A DNA stretch of 64,000 nt from Bradyrhizobium sp. NDS-1. Lineage in GTDB: Bacteria; Pseudomonadota; Alphaproteobacteria; Rhizobiales; Xanthobacteraceae. The notes beneath the pieces are model-generated. The model ran no database searches and was not told the DNA's origin. It was given only the letters and a program-made list of their open reading frames with translations. The stretch lies in NCBI RefSeq assembly GCF_032918005.1, contig NZ_CP136628.1:3643501-3707500 (forward strand). Reading direction: 5' to 3'. Below are positions 16,815 through 26,196 of this stretch, one piece after another. A program made the translations under genes and the position numbers. Within the stretch, counting starts at the first letter, position 1, and each line of letters opens with the position of its first letter.

Positions 16815-16926
16815 CGCCCGGGGTCCGTTCTTGGTGACGCTCGGGAAGACATAGGCATGGCGGGGAACTCCGCCATCGGGAGAGGCGGGAAGATTATTTT
16901 GTTTTTTGATGTGCGCTCAGCATGTT

Positions 16927-17056
16927 CTCGTCATTCCGGGGCGCCGCGGAGCGGCGAGCTATGGTGCGCAATTGCGCACCTGAGAATCCATCGGGCCGCG
17001 GAGACGGTGGATGAATGGATTCCGGGTTCGCGCGACGCGCGCCCCGGAATGACGAG
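16927..17056. repeat. Palindromic intergenic repeat with perfect 18-base arms
   Basis: CTCGTCATTCCGGGGCGC at 16927-16944 is exactly complementary to 17039-17056. A shorter relic (CCCGCAATGACGAA) follows at 17072-17085. The 290-base gap between the Nudix gene and the monooxygenase gene is mostly this element. Confidence 0.75.
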
Positions 17057-17104
17057 AGGAGAGAGCTGCGTCCCGCAATGACGAACGAGGGCTTGGCGCC
17101 GGAC

Positions 17105-17857
17105 CTAGCCCAAAATGTCCTTCTGCATCTTGCCGCCATAGAAATGGAAGAACGGCACCGGCGCGTCGTGGCGGAGCGGGCCGGTGGCCAGGCGGGTGTC
17201 GAGCTCGTTGAGGACGTTACGCGTCATCGGATGCAGATCGGCGAGCGGCTTCGAGCCGAGCTCGACCCAGACCAGCTCGACCAGCTCGGCATCGGCATGG
17301 ATCACGCCGTCGACGCGGTGGGTGATCGCGGAGGCATCCGCGGTGAAGAAGCGCGTGTCGAAACGCTTGACGCGGCCGGGCGGAGTGATGGCGCGGGCGA
17401 TCAGGAACAGGCTGGAGGGATCGGGCAGCAGGCCTGCGTCGGCGAACGGCTTCCAGGGGCCGTCGAGCTTCGGCGTCTTGCCCTCGGACCTGCGGCCGAG
17501 GCAGAGTCCCGTCTCTTCGCAGGCTTCGCGGATCGCGGCGATGGCCAGCGACTTCGCGCGCGAGGCCGGCGTCTTCGGGCTGCCCTTGGCGAGATTGGTC
17601 TCGAGCTCGGCCGTGATCGGCGCCGCACAGGGCACGCGATAGTCGGCCTTGTCGACGCGCCCGCCCGGGAAGACGAACTTTCCGGGCATGAACACCACCT
17701 TGTCGTGGCGCTTGCCGACCAGCACTTTCGGAATCGCGCCGCTGCGATCGACCAGGATCAGGGTCGCCGCATCCCTCGGGCGGAAATACGGATGGTGGTC
17801 CGCTTCCTTTTCCTCGTGAACCCGGGCTTTCTCCGCAACTTGCGTCGTATCCGTCAT
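17105..17857 (-). CDS. NUDIX hydrolase
   Basis: A 250-residue protein. The Nudix box is visible: GKFVFPGGRVDKADYRV, then an insertion, then AIREACEETGLCLG, so the catalytic REAxEExG helix is intact though the spacing from the GG is enlarged by an insert of about 35 residues. This longer type is common in alphaproteobacteria and resembles the NUDT19-like CoA or nucleotide hydrolases. It lies 32 bases beyond the DUF983 gene on the same strand, in a run with rnr and topA. Confidence 0.9.
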   Translation of the reverse strand: MTDTTQVAEKARVHEEKEADHHPYFRPRDAATLILVDRSGAIPKVLVGKRHDKVVFMPGKFVFPGGRVDKADYRVPCAAPITAELETNLAKGSPKTPASRAKSLAIAAIREACEETGLCLGRRSEGKTPKLDGPWKPFADAGLLPDPSSLFLIARAITPPGRVKRFDTRFFTADASAITHRVDGVIHADAELVELVWVELGSKPLADLHPMTRNVLNELDTRLATGPLRHDAPVPFFHFYGGKMQKDILG

Positions 17858-17889
17858 GTCCTCACCCAGACCGTTCTTGCTTATTTGGC

Positions 17890-18330
17890 TTAGACAGGCG
17901 GAATACCATCCGGAGGGTTCTCGTCAAACCCGTGCATGCGCAGAGCCCATTGCAAGCCGACCACAGCTCCCTTGACGGGTTGCAGCAGCGCCAGTGAAGC
18001 GACGAAGGTGAAGGGCAGATAGGCGGCGAAGCTGATCCAGACCGGCGTGGTATAATTGGTTTCGATCCACAAGACGGCCGGCACCACGATGTGGCCGACG
18101 ATGACGATCACGAGATAGGCCGGCAGATCGTCGGCGCGATGCGGCGTGAAATCGAGGCCGCATTTGGCGCAATTGTCCGCGGTCTTCAGGAAGGCGCGGA
18201 ACAGCTTTCCCTCGCCGCAGCGCGGGCAGCGGCCGCGAAAGCCGCGCTTCATTGCCGTCCAGAGATCTCGCTTCTCGACCAGACCCGTCTCGCGCGTCCA
18301 GATTTTTGGGGCCGTGCTCGTCGTCACCAT
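17890..18330 (-). CDS. DUF983 family membrane protein with zinc ribbon
   Basis: A 146-residue protein. A zinc-ribbon-like pair of CxxC motifs (CPRCGEGKLF and CAKCGLDF) is followed by two hydrophobic segments (YLVIVIVGHIVVPAVLW and a second around FAAYLPFTFVASLALL). This is the DUF983 family of alphaproteobacteria, function unknown. The first 7 bases of the gene overlap the 3' end of rnr (18324-18330), suggesting coupled translation with rnr. Confidence 0.88.
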   Translation of the reverse strand: MVTTSTAPKIWTRETGLVEKRDLWTAMKRGFRGRCPRCGEGKLFRAFLKTADNCAKCGLDFTPHRADDLPAYLVIVIVGHIVVPAVLWIETNYTTPVWISFAAYLPFTFVASLALLQPVKGAVVGLQWALRMHGFDENPPDGIPPV

Positions 18331-20681
18331 GCTTTGCCCTTTTTACCCCCGCCTTTTGCCTTGTTCTTTCCTTTGCCCTTCTTCGGCTTGCCGGACTTCT
18401 GTTTTGCCGGCTTGCGTTTTTTATCCGGGCTGCGTCCGGGATGCGCCTTGAACGAGGGGCGGCGTTGCGGGCCGGATGGCCTGCGGCCTCGCGGCGCGCT
18501 TTCACTGGCCGACGACAGCAGCTCGAAGCGCAGCGCGCCCGCGATGGGAGCAGCTTCTATCAGGCGGACGTCGACCACGTCGCCGAGCTGATACATGGTG
18601 CCGCTGCGCGTGCCGACGAGGGCGTGCCGGCCCTCGTCATAGTTGAAATATTCCGTGCCGAGGGATCGGATCGGGATCAGGCCGTCGGCGCCGGTCTCGG
18701 CAAGCTTGACGAACAGGCCGGCGCGCGTGACGCCGGAGACGCGGCCCTGGAAGCTTGAACCGATGCGATCGGCGAGATGGTGGGCGATCAGGCGGTCGAC
18801 GGTCTCGCGCTCCGCCTTCATCGCGCGGCGTTCCGTCACCGAGATGTGGGCGGCGACCTCGCCGAGGCTTTCAGGCGACTCGCTGTCGGGCAGGGCGCCT
18901 TCGCCGAGGCCGAGCGCGCGAACCAGCGCGCGGTGCACGACGAGGTCGGCATAGCGTCGGATCGGCGAGGTGAAGTGCGCGTAGCGGCGCAGGTTCAGGC
19001 CGAAATGACCGTAATTCTCGGAGGAATATTCGGCCTGCGCCTGGGCCCGCAGCACCACCTCGCTCACCAACGGGTAATAATCATGGCCTTCGAGCTGGGC
19101 CAGCACGCGGTTGAACAGGGTGGGGCGCAGCGCGCCTGATTTGGTGAAGGGGATGTCCAGCGTTTCAAGAAATTCACTGAGCGCGTGGACCTTCTCCAAT
19201 GTCGGCTCGTCGTGCACGCGGTAGATCAGCGGGAGCGACTTCTTCTCCAGCATCTCGGCCGCGGCGACGTTGGCGAGGATCATGAACTCCTCGATCAGCT
19301 TGTGCGCGTCGAGCCTTTCAGGCACGACGACGCGGTCGACCGTGCCGTCGCTCTTCAGGAGGATCTTGCGCTCGGGCAGATCGAGATTGAGCGGATCGCG
19401 CTCGTCGCGTGCGCGCTTGGCGCAGGCATAGGCGGCATAGAGCGGCCGCAGGATCGGATCGAGTAGGGGGCCGGTGGCGTCGTCCGGCCGGCCGTCGATC
19501 GCGGCCTGCGCCTGCGCGTAGCTCAGCTTTGCGGCGGAGCGCATCAGGATGCGATGAAAACTGTGCGAACGCTTGCGGCCGTCGGGGCCGAGCACCATCC
19601 GCACCGCGAGCGCGCCGCGCGGCTCGCCCGGCACCAGCGAGCACAGATTGTTGGAGATGCGCTCGGGCAGCATCGGCACGACGCGGTCGGGGAAGTAGAC
19701 CGAGTTGCCGCGGTCGAGCGCGTCGCGGTCGAGCGCGGTCCCCGGCCGGACGTAGAAGCTGACATCGGCGATGGCGACGTTGACGATGAAGCCGCCTTTG
19801 TTGTTCGGATCAGGATCGGGCTCGGCGTGCACCGCGTCGTCATGATCTTTCGCGTCCGGCGGATCGATGGTGACGAGCGGCACGTCGCGCCAGTCCTCGC
19901 GCCCCTTCAGGTTCGCGGGCTCTGCGGCTTCCGCCTCGCGCTCGGCGGCAGGTGAGAATTGCAGGGGGATGTCATGGGCGTAGATTGCGATCAGGCTGAT
20001 CGCCTTCTCCGACTTGACCGAGCCGAGCTTCTCCTTGACCCGGCCGGACGCAAGCCCAAAGCTGCGCGTGCGGACGATGTCGACGCTGACGAGGTCGCCG
20101 TCCTGCGCGCCGTGCGTATCGGCCGCCGCGATGTTCAGTTCGCGGTCGGCGGCCTTCTTGTCGACGGGCACGAGCCGGCCGCCGCCTTCGGGAAGGCTGC
20201 GGAACACGCCGAGGATACGGCTCTTGGCCTTGTCGAAGACCTTGATGACGTGGCCGAGATAGGCCGGGCCTTCGGCCTCGTTGCTCGGCTCGACGCGCAG
20301 CAGCACGCGGTCGCGAACACCGGCGACGGTGCCCGGCTTTGGCCGGCGCGGCATCTGGATGCGGATCTTCGGCGGCTCGCCGCTTTCGACCTCGTCCCAT
20401 TCCGCGGGGGAGGCGATCAATTCGCCGTCGGAGTCGCGTCCGGTAATGTCGGCGACAAGGGTCGGCGGCAGCGCGTCCGGCTCGGACACCTTGTGACGTT
20501 TTTTCTTGATGGTCCCGTCGTCGGCGAGCTCGCGGAGCATGCGCTTGAGCTCGACGCGATCGGCGTTCTTCAGGCCGAACTCGCGCGCAATTTCGCGAGT
20601 CCCGACCTTTCCTGGATTTGCCTTGATGAAGGCGACGATGGCTTGCCTGTCGGGAAAGCCACGGTCATTTTTGCGTTTCAC
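18324..20681 (-). CDS. rnr: Ribonuclease R
   Basis: A 785-residue 3'-5' exoribonuclease of the RNB family that degrades structured RNA and helps quality control with tmRNA. Order of parts: N-terminal winged helix, cold-shock-like OB regions, the RNB domain with metal-binding Asp residues in IDPPDAKDHDDAV, the RNR signature YAHFTSPIRRYADLVVH, an S1 domain (RVSGVTRAGLFVKLAETG) and a lysine/proline-rich tail (SPDKKRKPAKQKSGKPKKGK). It is 31 bases beyond topA and overlaps DUF983. smpB occurs in the same window at 57.8 kb. Confidence 0.95.
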   Translation of the reverse strand: MKRKNDRGFPDRQAIVAFIKANPGKVGTREIAREFGLKNADRVELKRMLRELADDGTIKKKRHKVSEPDALPPTLVADITGRDSDGELIASPAEWDEVESGEPPKIRIQMPRRPKPGTVAGVRDRVLLRVEPSNEAEGPAYLGHVIKVFDKAKSRILGVFRSLPEGGGRLVPVDKKAADRELNIAAADTHGAQDGDLVSVDIVRTRSFGLASGRVKEKLGSVKSEKAISLIAIYAHDIPLQFSPAAEREAEAAEPANLKGREDWRDVPLVTIDPPDAKDHDDAVHAEPDPDPNNKGGFIVNVAIADVSFYVRPGTALDRDALDRGNSVYFPDRVVPMLPERISNNLCSLVPGEPRGALAVRMVLGPDGRKRSHSFHRILMRSAAKLSYAQAQAAIDGRPDDATGPLLDPILRPLYAAYACAKRARDERDPLNLDLPERKILLKSDGTVDRVVVPERLDAHKLIEEFMILANVAAAEMLEKKSLPLIYRVHDEPTLEKVHALSEFLETLDIPFTKSGALRPTLFNRVLAQLEGHDYYPLVSEVVLRAQAQAEYSSENYGHFGLNLRRYAHFTSPIRRYADLVVHRALVRALGLGEGALPDSESPESLGEVAAHISVTERRAMKAERETVDRLIAHHLADRIGSSFQGRVSGVTRAGLFVKLAETGADGLIPIRSLGTEYFNYDEGRHALVGTRSGTMYQLGDVVDVRLIEAAPIAGALRFELLSSASESAPRGRRPSGPQRRPSFKAHPGRSPDKKRKPAKQKSGKPKKGKGKNKAKGGGKKGKAW

Positions 20682-20712
20682 TTAGCCTCTAATTCTTGAT
20701 CTCAAGTCTTGT

Positions 20713-23460
20713 TCAAGGCTTGCCGGCACTCTTCTTGGCCGGAGCCTTGCTGGCGGCGGCCTTGGTCGGCGACGTCTTGGCCGACGACGGCACGGCGGCG
20801 CGCGCCTTGCTGATGGATTCGGTTTTCGATTTGGCCGCGGCTTTCTTCGCGGCCGGTTTCTTCGGCTTTGGCGCGGCGTCCTCGCCGTCCGCGGCCTTCG
20901 CCACAGCCTTCTTGGCCTTGGCCGGCTTTGCGGCCTTTTTCGGCTTCTTGCCGCCGCCCTTGGCCGCGCGCTCGTCGATCAGCGCGATCGCCTGCGGCAG
21001 CGTGACGGTGTCCTTTTCGAACTCGGCCGGGATCGTCGCGTTGACGCCGCCGGCGGTGACGTAAGCGCCGTAACGGCCGCTCTTGACGGTGACGGTGCCC
21101 AGCGTCGGATGATCGCCGATCGCCTTGCCGGGATCGGCGCCGAAGCGGCGGCTCGGGCCCTTGGCGACCTTCTCCGCGATCAGCGTGACCGCGCGGTTGA
21201 GGCCGATGTCGAACACCTCGTCGCCGGCTTCCAGGCTGGCATAGGTCTTCTCGTGCTTCACGAACGGCCCAAAGCGGCCGAGACCCGCGGTGATGGGCTG
21301 GCCGGTTTCCGGATGCTTGCCGATCTCGCGCGGCAGCGACAGCAGCTTGAGCGCGAGCTCGAGCTCGACATCGCCGGGCGAGGTACCCTTCGGGATGCCT
21401 GCGCGCTTCGGCTTCTCGCCTTCCTCGTAGTCCTTCTGCTCGCCGAGCTGGATGTAGGGGCCGAAGCGGCCGGCCTTGACCCAGACATCGCGACCGGTCT
21501 CGGGGTCCTGGCCGAGCGAGCGGTCGGCAGTCGCCTCGCCATCGGCGGCGAGCTGGCGGGTGTAGCGGCACTCAGGATAGTTCGAGCAGCCGACGAAGGC
21601 GCCGAACTTGCCGGCCTTGAGATTGAGACGGCCATTGCCGCAGCTGGGGCACTGCCTGATGTCGCCCCCATCGGGCCGCGGCGGATAGATGTGCTGTCCG
21701 AGCATGTCGTCGAGCACGTCGAGCACCTGCGCCACGCGCAGATCCTTGATCTCGTCGACGGCGCCGATGAAGCCGGTCCAGAAATCCTTCAGCACCTGCT
21801 GCCAGGAGATCTCATTGTTGGAGATGCGGTCGAGCTGCTCTTCCAGATTGGCGGTGAAATCGTATTCGACGTAGCGGGCAAAGAAGCTTTCGAGGAACGC
21901 GACCACGACGCGGCCCTTGTCCTCGCCGTGCAGGCGCTTCTTCTCCAGCTTGACGTAGCCGCGGTCCTTCAGCACCTGGAGGATCGAGGCATAGGTCGAG
22001 GGCCGGCCGATGCCGAGTTCTTCCATGCGCTTGACGAGCGAGGCCTCGGAGAAGCGCGGCGGCGGCTCGGTGAAATGCTGGGTGACCGACAGGCTCTGCC
22101 GCTTGAGCGCGTCGTTCGGGCTCATCGCGGGCAGGCGGCGCGAATCCTCGTCTTCCTCGTCGTCGCGGCCTTCCTGGTAGAGCGCGAGGAAGCCGTCGAA
22201 CTTGACGACCTGACCGGTGGCGCGCAGCTCGAGCGTGCGGCCACCCGCCTTCGCCGCGATGTCGACGGTGGTGCGCTCCAGCTCGGCGGATTCCATCTGG
22301 CTCGCGATGGTGCGCTTCCAGATCAGCTCATAGAGTTTCGCCTGATCGGCATCGAGCCTGCGGCTCATGCTGTCGGGGCGGCGGGACATGTCGGTCGGGC
22401 GGATCGCTTCGTGCGCTTCCTGGGCGTTCTTGGCCTTGGCCTGATACTGGCGCGGCGCGTCCGGCACGTAGGCGTTGCCGTAATCCTCGCCGATCACCTT
22501 GCGCGCCTGGGTGATCGCGGACGGATCGATCTGCACGCCGTCGGTACGCATATAAGTAATGAGTCCGGTGGTCTCGCCGCCGATGTCGATGCCTTCATAG
22601 AGGCGCTGGGCGATGCGCATCGTGTGCGCCGGCGCGAAGCCGTATTTGCGGCTAGCTTCCTGCTGCAGCGTCGAGGTGGTGAAGGGCGCCTGCGGATTGC
22701 GCCGGGCCGGCTTTGCGTCGACCGCGGTGACGGCATAGCTGGCGGCTTCCAGCGCCTTCTTGAAGTCTTCGGCTTCCGCGCCGGTGCCGATGTCGAGGCG
22801 CTGGATCTTCTTGCCGTCGGCGCCGACGAGGCGGGCCTCGAACGCATCGCCGCGCGGGGTCAAGAGGGTTGCGATCAGCGACCAATATTCGCGCGCGACG
22901 AACTTCTCGATCTCGAGCTCGCGGTCGCACACGAGGCGCAGCGCCACCGACTGCACGCGGCCGGCCGAGCGGGCGCCCGGCAGCTTACGCCACAGCACGG
23001 GCGAGAGGGTGAAGCCGACCAGATAGTCCAGCGCACGGCGCGCCATATAGGCGTCGACCAGCGCACCGTCGATCTGGCGCGGATGCTTCATCGCGTCCGT
23101 GACCGCCTGCTTGGTGATGGCGTTGAACACCACACGCTCGATCTTCTGGTCCTTCAGCGCGCGCTTTTCCTTCAGCACCTCCAGCACGTGCCAGGAGATG
23201 GCCTCGCCCTCGCGATCAGGGTCGGTGGCGAGAATCAGGCGATCGGCGTTCTTCAGGGACTTGGCGATGTCGTTGAGCCGGCCGGCCGCCTTGGGGTCGA
23301 CCTCCCAGATCATCTTGAAATTGGCCTCGGGATCGACGGAGCCGTTCTTGGCGGGCAGGTCGCGGACATGGCCGAACGAAGCCAGGACCTCGTAGGACGA
23401 GCCCAGATATTTGTTGATCGTCTTGGCTTTCGCCGGCGACTCCACAATGACGATATTCAT
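20713..23460 (-). CDS. topA: DNA topoisomerase I
   Basis: A 915-residue type IA topoisomerase relaxing negative supercoils. The start MNIVIVESPAKAKTINKYLG is typical; a longer frame was rejected. Visible: Toprim motif with DPDREGEAISW, the active-site tyrosine region ITYMRTDGVQ, a CPSCGNGRLNLKAG zinc finger with later cysteines, and several topo-C repeats (GRFGPYIQLGEQ, GRFGPFVKHEK, GRYGAYVTAGG). The last 75 residues are an Ala/Lys/Pro-rich, histone-H1-like tail (KAKKAVAKAADGE, KPAAKKAAAKSK). The 192-base gap upstream holds the promoter. Confidence 0.95.
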   Translation of the reverse strand: MNIVIVESPAKAKTINKYLGSSYEVLASFGHVRDLPAKNGSVDPEANFKMIWEVDPKAAGRLNDIAKSLKNADRLILATDPDREGEAISWHVLEVLKEKRALKDQKIERVVFNAITKQAVTDAMKHPRQIDGALVDAYMARRALDYLVGFTLSPVLWRKLPGARSAGRVQSVALRLVCDRELEIEKFVAREYWSLIATLLTPRGDAFEARLVGADGKKIQRLDIGTGAEAEDFKKALEAASYAVTAVDAKPARRNPQAPFTTSTLQQEASRKYGFAPAHTMRIAQRLYEGIDIGGETTGLITYMRTDGVQIDPSAITQARKVIGEDYGNAYVPDAPRQYQAKAKNAQEAHEAIRPTDMSRRPDSMSRRLDADQAKLYELIWKRTIASQMESAELERTTVDIAAKAGGRTLELRATGQVVKFDGFLALYQEGRDDEEDEDSRRLPAMSPNDALKRQSLSVTQHFTEPPPRFSEASLVKRMEELGIGRPSTYASILQVLKDRGYVKLEKKRLHGEDKGRVVVAFLESFFARYVEYDFTANLEEQLDRISNNEISWQQVLKDFWTGFIGAVDEIKDLRVAQVLDVLDDMLGQHIYPPRPDGGDIRQCPSCGNGRLNLKAGKFGAFVGCSNYPECRYTRQLAADGEATADRSLGQDPETGRDVWVKAGRFGPYIQLGEQKDYEEGEKPKRAGIPKGTSPGDVELELALKLLSLPREIGKHPETGQPITAGLGRFGPFVKHEKTYASLEAGDEVFDIGLNRAVTLIAEKVAKGPSRRFGADPGKAIGDHPTLGTVTVKSGRYGAYVTAGGVNATIPAEFEKDTVTLPQAIALIDERAAKGGGKKPKKAAKPAKAKKAVAKAADGEDAAPKPKKPAAKKAAAKSKTESISKARAAVPSSAKTSPTKAAASKAPAKKSAGKP

Positions 23461-23652
23461 GTAGTTCCAGTAACTTATGGGAAAATCTTGGGCCGAAAAC
23501 GAAAGGACTCGGGTCGGCCGTTTCGACCCGAACATGGGTGGTGAGGTCGTTCCTGTCAAATCGAAGGGTGTTGAAGGCCGCCGCGATGGGAAAAGTTTCA
23601 TATCGAGAAAGTTGCAGAATACCACCTTGGAGTTGCGGCCGATGTCGGCGTA

Positions 23653-23928
23653 ATGTTTCACCGGGGCATGGATTCGGGGTGGGGTCTGGTGACTAAGCCG
23701 GGAAAGAAACGGCCGCGCGTCGCATCAGGCGCGCCGGGGGGCTCGCGCCACGAGGAACCGGGCGAAGGCGGGGCGGATGAGGCGGTCGCCTTCATTGCCG
23801 AGCAGAGCGCCGCCCTGCGCAAGCTCGCCGAGCGCCACAAGCTGCACGTGCTACATTATTTATTAGGCATGACGCAGCTCGAGGCCGACGAGCACTTGAG
23901 GCTGCGGAGCAAGCGCAAGCTGTCGTGA
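23653..23928 (+). CDS. Conserved hypothetical protein, possible small DNA-near or regulatory protein
   Basis: A 91-residue, polar protein. The first 40 residues are Gly/Arg-rich; the last 50 form a likely helix (AVAFIAEQSAALRKLAERHK, then LHVLHYLLGMTQLEADEHLR) ending RSKRKLS. I do not recognise a family beyond similar small rhizobial proteins. A second possible start is at 23668. It is divergent from topA. Codon use fits the neighbourhood, which supports it being real. Confidence 0.6.
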   Translation: MFHRGMDSGWGLVTKPGKKRPRVASGAPGGSRHEEPGEGGADEAVAFIAEQSAALRKLAERHKLHVLHYLLGMTQLEADEHLRLRSKRKLS

Positions 23929-24075
23929 ACATGACATGCTGCTGGTTCCGTGATCCCCGCGCAACGGCAAAGCCGTTGTCGCTGGAGGCGTGAGCGGACG
24001 CCCAGGGTGACGGTGACAGATTGAGAGCGCGGGGCTCTGACCTCGCAATGACAGCGTGGTGGCAGCCGTGCGCGT

Positions 24076-24543
24076 TCAGGCCGATCGCCGTCGCGGAGCC
24101 GGCCGCGGCTTCAGCATTGTCTCCGCCGAGCTGAGCAGCCGCCCGTCCTCCGCGCGCATCTCCAGCTTCTTCACCGGGCGGCCCTTCTCGCGATCAACCA
24201 GGATGGTCGCGATTTCCTCGGGGCGATCGTCGAATTCCTCACTCCATTGCCGCAGCGCGACCAGGATCGGGAAGGTACCGCGGCCCTTTGGCGTCAGCAC
24301 ATATTCTTGATACGCGCTGCCGTCGGAGGCGGGGGCGGTCGCCAGGATACCGTGATCGACCAACGCGCGCAGCCGCGCCGACAAGATGTTCTTGGCCATG
24401 CCGAGCCTGTTCTGAAACTCGCCGAAGCGGCGCTGGCCGGACAGCGCCTCACGGATGATCAGCAGCGACCACCAATCGCCGATCGCGTCCAGCGCCCGTG
24501 CGACCGGGCAGGAATCGCTTTCGAAGCTCGTTCGTTTCACCAT
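24076..24543 (-). CDS. HxlR family transcriptional regulator
   Basis: A 155-residue winged-helix regulator of the HxlR (DUF24) family. Visible: SCPVARALDAIGDWWSLLII, RFGEFQNRLGMAKNILSARL and LTPKGRGTFPILVALRQW. The Cys at the start of the first helix is where redox-sensing family members such as YodB and QorR carry their sensing cysteine. Start MVKRTSFESDS preferred. It is divergent from an SDR gene with a 20-base inverted repeat between them. Gap 23929-24075 (147 bases) contains REP-like sequence including CAACGGC/GCCGTTG. Confidence 0.9.
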   Translation of the reverse strand: MVKRTSFESDSCPVARALDAIGDWWSLLIIREALSGQRRFGEFQNRLGMAKNILSARLRALVDHGILATAPASDGSAYQEYVLTPKGRGTFPILVALRQWSEEFDDRPEEIATILVDREKGRPVKKLEMRAEDGRLLSSAETMLKPRPAPRRRSA

Positions 24544-24594
24544 CGTCCATGTCTCACAGCATTTCGCCAAGTCCGGCGTCGATCACACGCTTGT

Positions 24595-24653
24595 GTGGTT
24601 GCATTATAAAACCATATGCCCTAGATGGCAAATTGGTTTTATTATGCAACCAC
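24595..24653. promoter_or_regulatory. Inverted repeat operator between hxlR and SDR genes
   Basis: The left arm GTGGTTGCATTATAAAACCA (24595-24614) and the right arm (24634-24653) are complementary at 19 of 20 bases. They are centred 19 bases apart in the divergent spacer, and the right arm ends 11 bases before the SDR start. This is AT-rich against a GC-rich background. The likely binding partner is the HxlR protein at 24076. Confidence 0.8.
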
Positions 24654-24664
24654 TGGAGGCTAAC

Positions 24665-25438
24665 GTGAGACTGAAGAACAAGACGGCCCTGATCACCGGC
24701 GGCAACAGCGGCATTGGCCTTGCGACCGCAAAGCTGTTCGTGGCCGAGGGCGCGAAAGTGGTGATCACCGGCCGCAACAAGGAGACACTGGAGGCCGCCG
24801 CGAAGGAGCTCGGGCCGAACGCCCTCGCGCTCGCTGCCGATGCCACCGACATCGCCGCGACGGACGCTGCGATCAAGCAAGGCGCCGAAAAATTCGGCAA
24901 GTTCGACATCGTGTTCGCCAATGCCGGCATCGCCGGCGGCACGCCGCTCGGCTCGGCAACGCTTGATGTCTTCGAGAAAGTCATCAGCACCAACCTGACC
25001 AGCGTGTTCTTCACCGTCCAATCCGCGCTGCCTCATCTCAACGACAACGGCTCCATCATCCTCAACGGGTCGGTGATCTCGGTACTCGGCATTCCCGGCT
25101 ACTCGGCCTACGGTGCCGCGAAGGCCGGCGTGCGCGCGATGGCGCGGATCATGGCATCGGAGCTGTCGCCGCGCGGCATCCGCGTCAATGTCGTGGCGCC
25201 CGGTGCGACCCGTACGCCGATCTGGGGACCTGCGACCGCGACGCCAGATGCCGAGAAGGCATTCGAGAAGCGGATCGCGCTGTCGACGCCGCTCGGCCGT
25301 CTCGGCGAAACCGATCATGTTGCGAAGACGGTGCTGTTCCTGGCCTCGGATGATTCCGCGCATGTGCAGGGCCAGGAGATCTTCGTCGACGGCGGTGCGG
25401 TGGCCTCTCCGAGCGGCGCGCCGATCTATCGCGGTTGA
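24665..25438 (+). CDS. SDR family oxidoreductase
   Basis: A 257-residue classical short-chain dehydrogenase. The GTG start at 24665 follows GGAGG at 7 bases. The TGGNSGIG cofactor motif (residues 12-19), NAG (around 88), the catalytic Ser and YxxxK in GYSAYGAAKAG, and the C-terminal GQEIFVDGG are all visible. The substrate is unknown. Divergent from an HxlR regulator with a 20-base inverted repeat between, so likely induced by a small-molecule or redox signal. Confidence 0.93.
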   Translation: MRLKNKTALITGGNSGIGLATAKLFVAEGAKVVITGRNKETLEAAAKELGPNALALAADATDIAATDAAIKQGAEKFGKFDIVFANAGIAGGTPLGSATLDVFEKVISTNLTSVFFTVQSALPHLNDNGSIILNGSVISVLGIPGYSAYGAAKAGVRAMARIMASELSPRGIRVNVVAPGATRTPIWGPATATPDAEKAFEKRIALSTPLGRLGETDHVAKTVLFLASDDSAHVQGQEIFVDGGAVASPSGAPIYRG

Positions 25439-25450
25439 TCGGCCCAGCGA

Positions 25451-25489
25451 ACCCGGTCGGGCGCAACACGCGAGTTGCGCCCGACGGGT
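25451..25489. terminator. Hairpin between convergent SDR and azoR genes
   Basis: A perfect 12-base stem, GTCGGGCGCAAC with GTTGCGCCCGAC, and a six-base loop (25456-25485), extended by CCC/GGG after a bulge. No T tract follows on either strand. Its position between convergent stops fits a bidirectional terminator or transcript-end structure. Confidence 0.55.
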
Positions 25490-25504
25490 CAGCTGTCGTG
25501 AGCT

Positions 25505-26113
25505 CTAGGCTGCGCGCAGGCTGATTGCAGCCTGGAGCGCGCCTGCGAGCGCCTTCTCGCGATGGTCCGGTCCGACCTGAATGCCATCGGCGAAGATGAA
25601 TTCGGGATCGGTGATGCCGATGAAGCCGAACACCCAACGCAGATAGGTCTCGAGATGTTCGCCGGCCGCGTAGGGCGTCTCCGCGCCGTAATAGCCGCCG
25701 CGCGAGATCGCCACGATCACGCGCTTTCCGCCGGCAAGGCCCTGCGGTCCATTCGCCCCATAGCTGAATGTCTTGCCCGCAACGAGAATGCGGTCGATCC
25801 AGGCCTTGAGCTGGCTCGGAATGGTGAAATTGTACATGGGCGCGCCGATCACGACGATGTCGGCGGCCAGGAACTCGTCCAGCGCGGCAGCGCTGGCGGC
25901 GAGGTCGGGCGCCAGTTCAGCCGGCGCCGGCGCGCCTTGCGCGGCTGCGAGGTGGGAGCCGGAGAGATGGGCGAGCGGGATCTGGGTCAGGTCGCGATAG
26001 ACGATGTCGAGCGCGGGGGTCGCCTGCCGGAGCCGATCGACGATGGCGGCGGAAACCTGCCGGGAGACGGAGTGGGGGCCGAGCACGCTGGAGTCGATAT
26101 GGAGGAGTTTCAT
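25505..26113 (-). CDS. azoR: FMN-dependent NADH azoreductase
   Basis: A 202-residue flavodoxin-fold protein, start [18 protein letters not shown]. Visible: the FMN-binding motif region [35 protein letters not shown], and the AISRGGYYG loop typical of AzoR. It reduces azo dyes and quinones by two electrons with NADH. In Firmicutes azoreductases of this type are controlled by HxlR-family sensors; here an HxlR gene is divergent with 83 bases between. That gives a plausible electrophile-stress pair. Confidence 0.92.
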   Translation of the reverse strand: MKLLHIDSSVLGPHSVSRQVSAAIVDRLRQATPALDIVYRDLTQIPLAHLSGSHLAAAQGAPAPAELAPDLAASAAALDEFLAADIVVIGAPMYNFTIPSQLKAWIDRILVAGKTFSYGANGPQGLAGGKRVIVAISRGGYYGAETPYAAGEHLETYLRWVFGFIGITDPEFIFADGIQVGPDHREKALAGALQAAISLRAA

Positions 26114-26124
26114 TCGAGGTCACC

Positions 26125-26145
26125 CTGGTATAAGTTTGTAACCAG
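26125..26145. promoter_or_regulatory. Candidate HxlR operator in the azoR-hxlR spacer
   Basis: CTGGTATAAGTTTGTAACCAG is an imperfect palindrome with perfect CTGGT/ACCAG ends and an AT-rich middle. It begins 11 bases upstream of the azoR ATG, where it could cover the ribosome site and promoter. Sequence logic resembles known HxlR sites (TTAC-N-GTAA type). Not perfect, so moderate confidence. Confidence 0.5.
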
Positions 26146-26196
26146 AGCTACATGAGTGACTATCGAAATCCCCGCAAGAACGCACTTTTTTGAGCC

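Noticed and set aside
21109..23544. 811-codon plus-strand frame over topA
   Set aside because: Mirror of the topA reading frame in GC-rich DNA; no motifs, and topA is certain.
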